Positions 24,251-35,190 of a stretch of 64,000 bases of DNA are shown here, piece after piece. Below the pieces are notes generated by a model. The model did no database searches. It saw nothing but the letters and a program-made list of their open reading frames with translations, and was not told the origin of the DNA. Source of the stretch: Dastarcus helophoroides (taxonomy: Eukaryota; Arthropoda; Insecta; Coleoptera; Bothrideridae); contig CM053329.1 of the NCBI GenBank assembly GCA_028583605.1, positions 31,892,992 through 31,956,991 of the forward strand, given 5' to 3'. The number at the start of each line of letters is the position of its first letter. The stretch's first letter is position 1. Made by a program: the position numbers and the translations under genes.

Positions 24251-24740
24251 ATTTAACCTACCAAGCTATTATAAAACCGGTAACGTAGTTCAATTGTCCT
24301 TCGTCTCAATAGCAGGCAATACTTATAGGCGACTGTGTAGGTCATAAGAGTAATTGTTATTAAATTACATTTCTCAGAAATGTACGCTTCAATTTCTTAT
24401 TATTAGGATGGATTAGATTTCTATTTTATTGCTTATTTTTTGTTTATTACGTATGTATACATATTTTTACCTAAATTCTTTAAATGTGCAAATGTATTCA
24501 AGGCAAACCCATAGAAAAGGATAAATAGACACTAAACTTTTTTAAAATAGGCCCAAATTATGTATAAAAAGGCAAAAAAAAAACAAGCGAAATTGAAATT
24601 TAGGCAATAACATACGAAAAACGCTGAAAAAGGTGAAAAGGTAGGATCATAGGATTTTACCTAAAATCCAGTTTCTAATAATCGCTTTCAATGTATTTAC
24701 AATTACTCTTTTATTTGTAATAATGGATTATTTTGTAGTA
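24250..24740. other. AT-rich spacer
   Basis: Nothing recognisable; simple A/T-rich sequence between repeat field 3 and dispersed repeat copy B. Confidence 0.4.
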
Positions 24741-25310
24741 ATATTATAAAATCAGCCACAAACGAAGATATCTCAGGAACTATCCGGGTTTTTCCAAATC
24801 AAGTTTCTAACGTCAAAAATGGCATAGTTTCTATACAAACTTTCGTTCCTTATTTTACACTACTGGGAATAAATTTTCAAATAAAGACTGATATAACTGA
24901 CTTTTTATTTGTAACAAATGAAGTTTAAACAGAAATTTCCATATTTTTTACTTTATACAAATCATCCCCCATTTAATACTCTCAGAGGACGAATAAAAAA
25001 TTCTTTCTTAGTGCTCATCTGCTCACATATGTTATATAAGAGACCCATGTGCGAAATTCATCATTCTTTCGTCTCTTATTTTTTCATCCTTCTCTTGTTT
25101 AGATGTTCATGATAACAGTTACCTAATTTGGTGTTGTTTGGTCCAATCGTTATATTTTGTTCAGGGATAATTTTATTTACTTTTAAATATTTTATTCTAC
25201 TGTTGATAATTTGATCAAGAGAACAAAGAATTTTCCAAGACTTAACGTCTATAGAGAACTTTAAACAAAACCATTTGTTTTTTTGCTGAGAGCATCAAAA
25301 TTAAAGTCAA
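24740..25310 (+). repeat. Dispersed repeat, copy B
   Basis: Parallels 5640-6190 without the inserted LINE tail: TTTCTATACAAACTTTCGTT on the left, then TTTGGTCCAAT, TATATTTTGTTCAGG, TCTATAGAGAACTTTAAA and GAGAGCA on the right. The middle holds an extra stretch (24930-25110) not seen in copy A. Non-coding; the family is unknown. Confidence 0.5.
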
Positions 25311-26000
25311 AGTTTTCGACTTTAAACTAAAATGTTAGGTTTTATTTTCAAATGGAGATAGTAAGATTAAAATATTATCGAGTGTCGAGATTTCGATCGA
25401 AATAGTACAAAAAATATTAAAATTTTGGAAAAGTTGGAAACGTTTTAAAAAAATTATAAAGTTAAAACCAGAAGTTTCAATAATTTGGGGAAAAAATGAA
25501 ATTTGTTTAAAAATTTTAACGTTTACTTAATTTATAAATCTGCGATTTCAAATGATTGTAAAACTTTGCTAGCTTCAATGTTCGACTTCAAAGTCAAATT
25601 TTTCGACTTTAAATTTAAACTTTCGTTCAAAGTTTCCTTTTAAAAAATGTTTACTGAAATTTCGAGTTTAAATACAAGTATCAGAACTCAAAGTTTCGAT
25701 TCAGTTGCGTTTAGTGAAGAAATTTTAAAACTAAAGTCGAAATTTTAAGAAAAAATTCTAGATTACAAATTTAAAAAAAAGCCAAAATTTTGAATAGAAA
25801 CAGAAAGAAGTAGAAACAAACAGTCAAAATATTGGGATGACAACAACTGAAATTTTGAGAATAACATTAAAAATTAGGAAACATTCAACATTTCCACAAG
25901 ACACAGAATTTCTGAAAAAAATGATTTTTGAGAAAAACATCCCAAATTGAACCTTTTTTGGTTTAGAGTTTTTTGAATTCTCAATATTTTTTGAAGGGGG
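25310..26000. repeat. Degenerate GAAATTTC repeat field 4
   Basis: Same short-unit character as the other fields, for example CTAAAGTCGAAATTTTAAG near 25731-25750. Ends near 26000, where composition becomes mixed. Confidence 0.55.
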
Positions 26001-27470
26001 TTGTCTAATTTTTCTTTACCGTATCGTGCATTCAAAACGGGTTGAAAAAAACTTGTGAAAAGTATTTTGAGTATAATACTGCGTCATTATCTGGTACTCT
26101 TTTTAAGAAGAGTTCAAGCATTGGGACAATTATTAACTCAAAATTAATTTCTAAGTTGTTAATTCAATTATTTAAGAACTTTATTCTCATTAGGCACTTA
26201 TAAGAAAAACAAGAAGGCATGATTCGTGTAGGTTTCTTACAATAAATAAACGTTGACTGACGATTATACTCCCTTCTCGTGACCTAACCCTTCAGGTCGC
26301 ACCTTCGTCTGACTCCACAACGGTCGTACGAAGCAAAACTTTTCTTTTTTCATAATAAATACAAAAAAATATACTGCTTAATGATTATCGTTGTATGATT
26401 ATCACTGAACGATCATCGTCGCAGGCGCCTCGAGCAAATCGTATCTTTGGGTAAAATTTAATACACATTTTCAGCCCCTTGGGGGATGAAATATTGTAAA
26501 TAAAATAGATTTAATTGAAGGAATAGAAATTCGTGTAGTTAATGATAAAACTTTAACCGAGTCTCTTCAGGCACTAGAACACACACGGATGGTTGGCTAC
26601 TTGTTTCTAAATTCTATCATGGAAGATATTAGCAAGAGTTTGTGACTATGAACAGCATTCTAAAGACGGAGGGCACAAATGTCTATAGAGTATGCTTTGG
26701 TTCAGTAGGAACTCATATCTTTGAAAGCTTTTCTATTCTAAAGAGCATCTAGGTTTTAGAATTCGTTGAGCAACAGAATTTTCCCAAAAAATTACAATCG
26801 TCTACGTCATATAGCATTTAGGGTTTCTGCCTCCTATTCGTAGTGCCTTTGTGGGTCAATTATATTTTAAGAAAGTAGATAGATAAATCCTAGTAAATGG
26901 TACTTTTGTTTGCTTTTACATTTAGCCTTCTCATCTCTTAAATATTTCCAATTTTGATACAACACTCTTTCTAAATTAAGAAAGCAATTGTTGACATTTG
27001 TTGACAACTACTTGTTGATATTTGTGGACAACCACTTCCTTACAAGACATTTGTGAAAAAGAGGGGAAAATATTTTTTTATTAAATCAATCCCGACATTT
27101 TTACATTTCCTGTTTCTTGTTAAAATGTAATATTAGATTAGCTATAAGTAATCGTAAAGAGTAGGGATTCCTTTAGATTTTGTAACTTTTAGAAGCTACT
27201 AAATGTTAAGGGAAGCTGAATGACACATACGCAGGTATCCGTTCGAGATTCTCTGGAAGTCGAATATTCTGGAATGAGTGAACCGCATTAACAGAGGCGC
27301 GTTGCTTAGATATTCGACAATATTCGAATATAAGTACTGTCCTTTAATCAGTGGAGCACAAATTTCGATGTACCTTAACATAAGTGAATATTTTATTCCA
27401 CAGTATTTTTGTGAAGGATGCAATAAAGCATTCTACTAATAAGGCATTAGGCTGGTAACGAATTTAACAA
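26000..27470. other. Unassigned DNA with minor repeats
   Basis: Bases 26985-27035 contain a short imperfect direct repeat around TTGTTGACATTTGTTGACAA. Bases 26450-26500 resemble the short relic at 8155-8210. The 74-codon frame 27423-27199 (minus) has no recognisable domain. Confidence 0.4.
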
Positions 27471-28010
27471 GAATAAAAAAGGAGAATCTGCTGTTTAACA
27501 AGCCAACTTGTGTAACTTTGTGGGAAATTGGGTAAGGCCCAAATTAAAAAAAAATCGTCCAATCGATAACAAATTCCTTCTCTCGCCGTTCCTAAGATAT
27601 TTGAAGAATTCCGGACATTCCCTCCCAACCGGGCTTATCCTGATCGACTAAAGTACCCATTGATTCAACTTTAGGGTAGCAATGTGTGTTTGCCTGTCAA
27701 ACACACAAAGGAATTTAATAGTTCTCCTGGTGCCCCGTCCCTCGTAGTTTCACCGTGCTTGTTCAAACCTGGGAGAAGGCGTCAGATTGTCCCTCTGGCG
27801 ATTCCTACTTTCAACACTCATACTCCTACTAAACCCGGCTCGGTCCGCTAGACATTGAAAACGTTTCACATCGGCTCTATTGCTTATCCCACTTGGTGAC
27901 AAAAGAGAACAAAAGCAGAAGTTGGCAAAGTGTTTTAGACCCTACGCATTAGGGGTTTATGGTAGGGACCCGCAATTGAGGTCACTGTCAAACCTACGTT
28001 TCCTTAAATA
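27470..28010. other. GC-richer island of unknown nature
   Basis: This stretch is visibly richer in G+C than its surroundings and lacks the GAAATTTC words. It contains a perfect hairpin, TGTGTGTTTG at 27683-27692 and CAAACACACA at 27698-27707 with a 5-base loop. On the minus strand a frame reading SRNRQRDNLTPSPRFEQAR stops within the island. I do not recognise it as rRNA, tRNA or a known transposon. Confidence 0.45.
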
Positions 28011-29600
28011 AATTATAAAATTTGCCTTTTAAGGAATCAGTAATATAAATAAAGGGCGGAAGGATCCTCAGTCATATTTAAAATTTAACCACTCAAAGCC
28101 TCCCTCGACCTTTTTGATCTTTCCTTGGAAGAGAGACATTGATATTTGTTTTAAAAAATGTATGGCTTCAAATAATAACCCGAGTGGGTTTTTAAATTGT
28201 CATACTGGTTATTGAATGTGGCTGTCTACTATTAGGTATCTTCTATTTCTAATCAGAAAGTATTCGACTCTAACTTTAAAATTTTCTTAAAGCACTAAAA
28301 GCGAATTTTTCTAATTCGTAACATAAGAAGATACAATTAGATACAATACAGTTGGCAGTTATGTTTATCCCTTTTTTCCACCTTAATTGTTTTACACCCT
28401 AACTTGTTTCATATTCAGTATTTCCAATACTGTACATAGTTATATCAGAAATAGTAGATTGGCAAAAATGCATTAAAGTTTAATCGAACATGCACGTGCT
28501 CCCCAAGTTCACCACAGAAATATTCTCAAGCATCATACCGCGAATATGTGATGCAACTCGAAAAACCTAAACTTCTGATTTTATCCAGGCGGGAATCATT
28601 TTCTCATATCTGAGGTCCCATTGTACGCATTCCCAGCGAATTCCACTCATATGCAGATAATTCGTTTGACCGAACGAGTCAGGAAATGAGGTTTTCATGT
28701 TATTATCGATCCCGCCCGTTGTTTTCTGGATATTTTCAGCGGAGGCTGGCACATATTTCCGACGTAATGGCGATGAAATTAAAACTCACCCAACAGCACA
28801 AACCTAGGCTTTCAATTAGGATATTAGCGGGCCCCCGTAGTCGCTGCGGTATCGCATAATTGGCGAACGCGGTTCTTATAATTGGCGATAAATTACTGAA
28901 TGATTTTATGGCGACACAAGCGGATTTGCGTCGACTTGTTGCCGGAATGATAAAATAATTAGCGACAATTCATATCGCCCTGCTTTAATTATCATTAATG
29001 CGTTTTCAAGAGATGAAATGAATTGTGTAGATCCGAAGCTCAAAAATGTTTTAAGTGCGGATGTGTGAATGCGCCTATTTTAATTGAATATTAATAAACT
29101 GACACTATACTTAGAGTGGTTTTCTTTTTCGTATTTGACAATTGTAAGCTTATTGGGCTTACTGATTACCTTATAAAAAGTCTTGAGATTAAAAATACAT
29201 TTTCATTATTGCTATTGCATTTATGTGTGTGTTGTCGATTATAATATCGCTTCGCGACGACGAGTAACAGTAATGAAAAAAAAATGTGGTGGATGCGCCG
29301 GTATACAGGCAGAATACTTTCTGTTGTGATCGCTGATTGCAATTAATTAACGTCAATTTTGTACTTGTACTACTCAAGATATAGCAATTATAACATTAGA
29401 GTGTCTGTCCGTTATAAATGGGGAAGCTAAACAGAGAAAAAAACAACAAATGCAATTTCTTCTTATTTAAAAATTAAACCTCTTTAAATGAATAATGACA
29501 CTTATATTTTCAATTGTACTATACATATATGCAAAAAATGAGATGCTCTGTTTTATATCACTAAAAAAGACTTACCGTTACTTAAAATTAAGCGGTGTCT
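28010..29600. other. Unassigned DNA; 28560-28990 has balanced composition
   Basis: No gene is supported. The sub-stretch 28560-28990 mixes all four bases with CpG and TAAT-type words, unlike repeat fields, and could be conserved non-coding DNA. No splice or promoter signals were convincing. Confidence 0.4.
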
Positions 29601-29960
29601 AGTTTATTTTATAAGTTCATGTCTCAATTAGTCGAAATTTTGACGTAAAAGTCGGGGTCTTTAAATAAGGGTAGATATTTTTATTAAAATGTTGAAATTT
29701 CGAGTTTTAACGACAAATTGTTAAGAAAAATAAAATTATAAGTTTCAACTGAAGAATTTGGAGCTAAAGTCAAAACTTCATTCAGGAAATTTATTCGAGA
29801 TCACTAAAAACAAAATTCGAATTTGCTTCCTAGTTTACACTTGAATCGTTGAGAAAAACTCGAAATTTATAAAACGAATTAAAGATAATACGCTAAATTT
29901 CGGCAACGACGAGAAGTTTCGTTTTAAAGTATGCCAATTTTGACAAAAAAAAAACTAGTT
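29600..29960. repeat. Degenerate GAAATTTC repeat field 5
   Basis: Units such as GTCGAAATTTTGACGTAAAA and GTTGAAATTTCGAG. It directly precedes the palindromic GTAATTAC tract. Confidence 0.55.
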
Positions 29961-29964
29961 TCGG

Positions 29965-30235
29965 CCAGAACTGGACAGTACATTACAAAATGTAATGCAT
30001 TAATAATTTAATTACATTTTTCAGAAACGGAATTGTAATTGCATTACTTTATTACTTTGATAAAAAATGTAATGTAATGTCTAATTTCAGTAATCGAAAA
30101 TTCCTCATTTAAAGGAATTAATTACAGGTACTTATTAGTTTTTGTAAATTGCGAAATTACGTTTTAATGAAGCAGTCAAATTCCTAGAAGTAATTAAATT
30201 CCTTTTTGTAATTCCATTACAATGATGGATGTTAT
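29965..30235. repeat. Palindromic ATTACATT/AATGTAAT tract
   Basis: Dense short inverted words: ACATTACAAAATGTAAT near 29980-29996, TTTAATTACATTTTTCAG, AATTGTAATTGCATTAC, and AAAATGTAATGTAATG. The tract alternates TGTAAT and ATTACA, so it can fold on itself repeatedly. Low-complexity tracts like this occur in insect genomes; no element ends were identified. Confidence 0.6.
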
Positions 30236-30444
30236 TCCTGTCATTCTTGCTTTAGACAACTTAAACAAGAATAAATTTGCAGAATCAGCTATACCCAACT
30301 ATACCATTTTGCATCATGATACAAAAATAGTAATAAATGTGCACTAATCGAAGTCTAGTACCAGCACTTTACTTCTGGGAGACAAATTCAATCGGGCCTA
30401 TCGAAATATTTGACAGATCAAAACTCAAACAAAAGCTTAATGTG

Positions 30445-30603
30445 TTCTCTATTAAGAGGAAGACTCAGAAGGCGATGGGTGAGAAAATTGGAGCTTGCCA
30501 TTTTGTGTTGTATACACACGATTCTAACCATTGTATACAACACAAAATGGCAAGCTTGAATTTTCTCACCCATCGCCTTCTGAGTCTTTCTCTTAATAGA
30601 GAA
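30445..30603. repeat. 72-bp inverted duplication of Penelope-type coding DNA
   Basis: Arms 30445-30516 and 30532-30603 are reverse complements with three mismatches in 72 and a 15-base loop. The right arm on the plus strand reads HKMASLNFLTHRLLSLSLNR, in frame with the Penelope-type remnant that follows. The left arm encodes the near-identical HKMASSNFLTHRLLSLPLNR on the minus strand. It is therefore an inverted duplication of coding sequence and not a terminal repeat. Confidence 0.95.
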
Positions 30604-31190
30604 AAATTCGAAAAGAAGACAATTAAACATATAGCTGGGGTTGATGGACTTTAATCCAATTATTATTTACAAAATTGTTAAGAAAAAAATCTAAATGTCA
30701 ATTGATAAATACCACGACTTTCCGAGCTGATGAAAACAAAAACTTAAAGTTTGTCTCACTTCCATTTGAACCCTCGCTTACGCATGGTTTAGGTGGAATT
30801 TTACGGGCTTCCAGGTTGTTTACAGTTCTAACAGGCAAGTTAAATTCGCGTTTGGGCAGTTTGAAGTATAAAGTAGAGCAACCGGACAAGTCCGGTATTT
30901 ACCAAATTTCATGATAAGATTGTCCTCAAAAGTACATCGATCTCCTAAAATCCGACTGAAGGAGCATTTGGCTCATTTGAGGTACGAAAGAACTGAGAAT
31001 TCAAGTGTGGCTCGACATGCTTTTGAAGAATTAATTTTAGGATTAGATGTTAGTATCTCTCTGAAGATGATAGCTTGGCTATCAAGACGCGTTAGAGCTA
31101 CCTTTGTTGTGTTTTTAATCTTTCTTGGTTTCAGGGGACAAGATTTGTATTTTAATATCTTTAGATATTTTACAAACCTAATTAAGTAGT
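30530..31190 (+). pseudogene. Penelope-like element: RT C-terminus and GIY-YIG remnant
   Basis: After the inverted duplication the reading continues through stops and frameshifts to FRADENKNLKFVSLPFEPSL, a segment typical of the linker between the reverse transcriptase and the endonuclease of Penelope-like elements. DKSGIYQIS follows at 30885-30911, where GIY (30894-30902) marks the start of the GIY-YIG endonuclease. The frame is then broken, and RLKEHLAHLRYERTENSSVA continues from 30929 onward in another frame. The YIG block is missing, so the nuclease cannot fold. The tail, including TCTGAAGATGATAGCTTGGC and GGTTTCAGGGGACAAG (to about 31165), is the 3' repeat found elsewhere in the window. 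Inactive. Confidence 0.85.
31060..31165 (+). mobile_element. Penelope-like 3' terminal repeat, linked copy
   Basis: The series GATAGCTTGGCTATCAAGAC (a short self-complementary stem around AGCTTGGCTA), GCGTTAGAGC, TTTTTAATCTTTCTTGG and TTTCAGGGGACAAG directly follows the coding remnant. This is the copy that identifies the orphan fragments at 2.5, 13.9 and 49.9 kb. Confidence 0.8.
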
Positions 31191-31199
31191 AGGATATTA

Positions 31200-31527
31200 G
31201 CGGCATATTATTAAAATGAAACCCTGAAATAAGCGGAACAGAAAAATGTAAAATGGGTAAATGAAGTAGGTAAAATTAATTTGAACGTAACATTCCTTTC
31301 CTATTAAATATACAGACCAAGTGAACGTCTGAAAAGAATTTTTATTTATTTCATTTTAATACACCTTTAACAACTTAATAAAACCTAATTGATTTGCTTT
31401 CCAGGAAATTCTACTGCAGTTAATGCGGAATCTTCATTAGATTGATGTGAAAAAAAAGCTCTTGACTTTTTTACATTTTAAAACTAATTGCTTTCCAAAT
31501 TTATAACATTTCCTTTACCTTCTAGCT
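31200..31527. other. AT-rich spacer
   Basis: No gene or repeat recognised between the Penelope-like fragment and the hAT relic. Confidence 0.4.
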
Positions 31528-32100
31528 CAGGGATTCCCAAAGTGTAACAAGTGTAAGTAAGTGTAACCAGTAACCAGAGGCGCCGTGGGATGCTCCTATT
31601 TTTTTTATTGAATCTAAGTTTATTAGTGAAGATTGCGATTGTTTCCCAGAATTGCATAAATACGCGACTTCTAATATGCTAGTTATCTCTCAAGACTTGG
31701 TGTCTGTTTTCACGGAACACCTTTCAATGAATGATTTACAAAATACTTTCCTGGAGAAAATTTCGAAAAAACTGCGTGGATCCAAGATACTTTCCATGCC
31801 CATGCTCCACCAGAATTCTCTTCTCAAGAAGAAGAAACTCTCATTTGAACCTTTTGCGAGAACAGCATTAAAACACAATTCGGTTATTCCAACTTGGTGG
31901 AGTTTTGGATAAACGTCAAAAATGAATATCGAAGTTCAAAAGCTGTAACAATTCTCATTCCCTTTGCAACATCCTATTTATTGCAAGTAGAACGTTTAGT
32001 TGTAGTTGAAATAAAGAGCAAATGTAGCTCAAAGATCCACGTGGAGCAAGAAGTGAGAGTGGCAGGGTCAAGACTTTATTCCTCGCTTTGAAAAATATGC
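31528..32100 (+). pseudogene. hAT transposase C-terminal relic (ZBED5/FAM200-like)
   Basis: The element appears to start at CAGGGATTCCCAAAGTGT (31528-31545), a hAT-type terminal sequence, followed shortly by GGCGCCGTGGGATGC. From about 31610 a frame reads through LSMNDLQNTFLEKISKKLRG and FEPFARTALKHNSVIPTWWS to 31912. After a frameshift come SSKAVTILIPFATSYL and KIHVEQEVRV. The latter match the hAT dimerisation region as found in ZBED5/FAM200-type proteins, although the usual CELGFSAL-type block is altered. The BED finger and most of the catalytic core are absent, so this is an internally deleted copy. I found no matching right terminus. Confidence 0.75.
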
Positions 32101-32740
32101 ACATTGAATCTCCCACCTCTTATTTTAAAGTCATAATATGTGTATTCTGGTGTGTGAATTCAACATATGAGCTTCACATTGCGCTTGTTTTCATTTGTAT
32201 ACCAGTACTTAACTAGTATCAATATACAGTCGGGTTCAAAGAAGTACAAGTACAATATTTGTGCTTTACTGCTATGCAGTAAGCAGATTCTAGAGCACAA
32301 ACCTCGCATGTACAGTTTTTTGTTGAACACGACGGTGCTGTAACACCATAACAGAATATTTGTCCTGAAAGGGCGCCGCCAACTGAAAAAGTTTGCAAAT
32401 TTTCTGTTCTATGTTTATAATATTTCTTAAAAATATTTCTTCTTTTAACATATCTATATTAATACAATTGAAGTATTTGCGACTTTAAAGTACATGGGTA
32501 TTTTACATATTATATAATCTTAGGAATAATTTGGAATTGGATACATCGATTTTAGTGTGACTTTTATTAGTTGGTAGAATATTTCTTGGTGATGCTTTAG
32601 GTTATTTTTTCATTCGAATTCAACTGTTCCAAAAACTCTAAATGTCATAAATTATAACATTCAGTTTGTCGCAAATTCTTTCTAAACTGTGAATTATATT
32701 ACAAAAAAAGCTATTGCAAAATTTATAGACTACGCAATTT
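32100..32740. other. Unassigned spacer
   Basis: No coding or repeat family recognised between the hAT relic and LINE copy 2. Confidence 0.4.
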
Positions 32741-32744
32741 TTTA

Positions 32745-35035
32745 AAGTTTTTGTCCGAGATTCCAACATCAGCCAGTCTAGGAACAGACCACAATGTTGC
32801 CTTCTGCAAAATGCAGATGGAACGTCCCCGCGCAATCAAGAAACTCCACAACTACAAAGAAATGTACAACATAGAGTCACTAGCAACAGAAAGTACACGG
32901 ATGCGATATGAAAATAGACCAATCAACAAACTGAAGAAATATGACTCAATAATCTGAAAGGAAAGTCGAGAATTGCATGCAGAAAATCAAGGACTGCATA
33001 CAAGAGGCCGCTATAGGAAAACGGAAAGTCAACACTAACGCAAGAAGCAACACTAATCCATGGTTCTGTCAGGAAGTCAAGGAACTAGAAGAACGAAAAA
33101 GAGAAAGTTTTTTGTCTCACAAAATCCAAACCAACAAAAGAAAAACATGAAGCATACATACAAATAAAAAATGCAGCTCCAGAATAAAAGCAATTAAAAG
33201 GAACACTGAGCTTAAATTCACCAGCGACATGGAACACGACGTATATGGGGCACAGAAAAAAGTATGGAAAATGCTAGAAAATAGAAAAAAGTCAGTAAAT
33301 AAGCAGGTACAAACGAAGTGCCTACTCATAGACACATAAGAAGAATATTTTAGAAGAGTATATAACGCTGAAGAGGCACCAGATGTCGACTACGAAACAA
33401 GCAGCAGTAATCACAGAAGATGAGGTAAACGCGAAACTGAAAAGCTTAAAAAACAGAAAAGCACCTGAAACAGACGATGTGCCAAATGAATTTCTGAAAT
33501 ACGGTGAACAAGAGTTTGATGGAAATACAACAATACTGTTTAATAAAATTCTACGCTCATCAAAAATACCTACTGAGACTGACTGGCATGAGAGCATCAC
33601 AAGCCCCATTTTCAAGAAGATGAAAAGGACTCGCCTAGAGAATTGCAGAGGAACAACACTATTAGACACCATGATGACACTGGAATACTAAAAGACAAAC
33701 TGAAAAAACAAATAGGGAACAAAGAAGAACAACAAGTTTTTAGAAGAGGAAGGTCGACAACAGATGCCATATTTATTATTAAACAGATAAAACAGAAGTC
33801 AATAGAACTGAGCACCCCAGCACACATCGCCTCAGTAGACCTAAGCAAGACATTTGACAAAGTACGCTTGAAAAGACATCATAGAAATATTGAAAAAAAA
33901 AAGGACACCAGCCAATATCGTCAGAGTCATTCGCAACCTCAATATTCACAACACAACGAAGATAAGAGCAGGGGAACAAATATCAGAAACCATTCCGATT
34001 CTAGAAGGAATTAGACAAGGAGATATCCTCAGTCCAATTTTGTTTAATATCCTAATGGATAGAATAATTGAAGAAGTAACCTCATTAAAACTGGGATACA
34101 GGATGAATAAAAATAGAATCAGCATGATATGTTATGCAGACGGACGCAGCAATTGTCGCAGAAACAGAAGACAACCTACAGCGACAGCTTTTTAAATTCT
34201 ATCAAATAAGCAAACAACTTAATATGGAAATATTTACTGATAAAACTAAAAATGTGAGCCATCTCAGAAGACCCCATCGGATGTAAACTCGTCATTGAAA
34301 ATCATCCCATAGGGCAAGTTACCCAATTTAAGTACCTCGGTGTTAATCCCTAGAGAGAACATGACCCTGGCAAACGACTTAAGAAGCCAAATCAACAACG
34401 CAGGCGCAATATCAAGCTGACTCACGAGATACCAGCTATGGAACAATCAACATATGCGCCCAGGCAGCAAGATCAAAATATACAAAACAGGTATAAGACC
34501 AATCATTGACATACGAAATAGAGGCACGAGAAGAAACGTACAAGACCAAGAGTATGCTGATAGTAGCGGAGATGAAAACTTTAAAAACTATAAGGGGAAA
34601 GACCAGAAGAGAGAGTAAGAAACACACAGATTAGAGAGCAGTACGGTATACAGGATATCGTTTGATGGGGTAGACAAAGAAGGAGACAATGGTACTCTCA
34701 CGTAAACAGAATGAGAGAAGATCGATTACCACGCATTGTAACTGGAAGGAAAACCAACAGGCACCCTTCCCCCCGGAAGAGCACCTAAAAGATGGAAGGA
34801 TAAGTTGGCAGACAACATTCCAGGAACCACAACATTCGCATAACCAGAATGAACAGATCGCAAGATCTCTAAAAAGAAGAAAAAGAAGCTTAAGAGCAAC
34901 CCCATTATGGCTTCATAGCACCGCGAGTGGGATGCTGGAACAAGTACTAGATGGCGATGAACCGCCTTCTTAAACAAGGTTATGTTGTAATTTTTGAAGG
35001 AAAATTCCGTTCGATAACGAATTCCATAACATTGG
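32745..35035 (+). pseudogene. LINE copy 2: broken endonuclease-reverse transcriptase with 3' tail
   Basis: Same family as copy 1 but more complete. In order: the endonuclease C-terminus with GTDHNVAFCKMQMERPRAIK (about 32780-32840), a charged linker to 33350, and RT fingers KSLKNRKAPETDDVPNEFLK (about 33443-33502). Next are RRGRSTTDAIFIIKQIKQKS, SVDLSKTFDKVRL (near 33832-33870) and GIRQGDILSPILFNILMDRI (near 34009-34068). The active-site region reads ICYAD and is then thrown out of frame by one extra G at about 34141-34143, inside the YADD box. The arginine-rich tail and the 3' untranslated end (34900-35035) follow. At least six frameshifts or stops are present. The 5' end is truncated within the endonuclease. 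Confidence 0.9.
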
Positions 35036-35186
35036 AAGTTCTATAGAAAAAGGAGTTTCGATAGACAGAAGTCCTCTCTGCTATCTCCGACTGTCTTGTA
35101 TGCCTTGAAGATCTTACTCTTGGAGGGATCAATCATATTAGTTCCTGCCAGTATCTCTCATAAAAGAACTTATTAAAGAAAGGTAA
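35036..35186. other. Short unassigned spacer
   Basis: Unrecognised sequence between the LINE tail and the minus-strand LTR. Confidence 0.4.
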
Positions 35187-35190
35187 ATAT

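Noticed and set aside
27470..28010. rRNA or mitochondrial insertion
   Set aside because: The GC-richer composition raised the idea, but no conserved rRNA core word or mitochondrial gene was recognised.
33117..33979. Minus-strand open frames over LINE copy 2
   Set aside because: They overlap the plus-strand RT remnant, which has clear motifs; the antisense frames have none.
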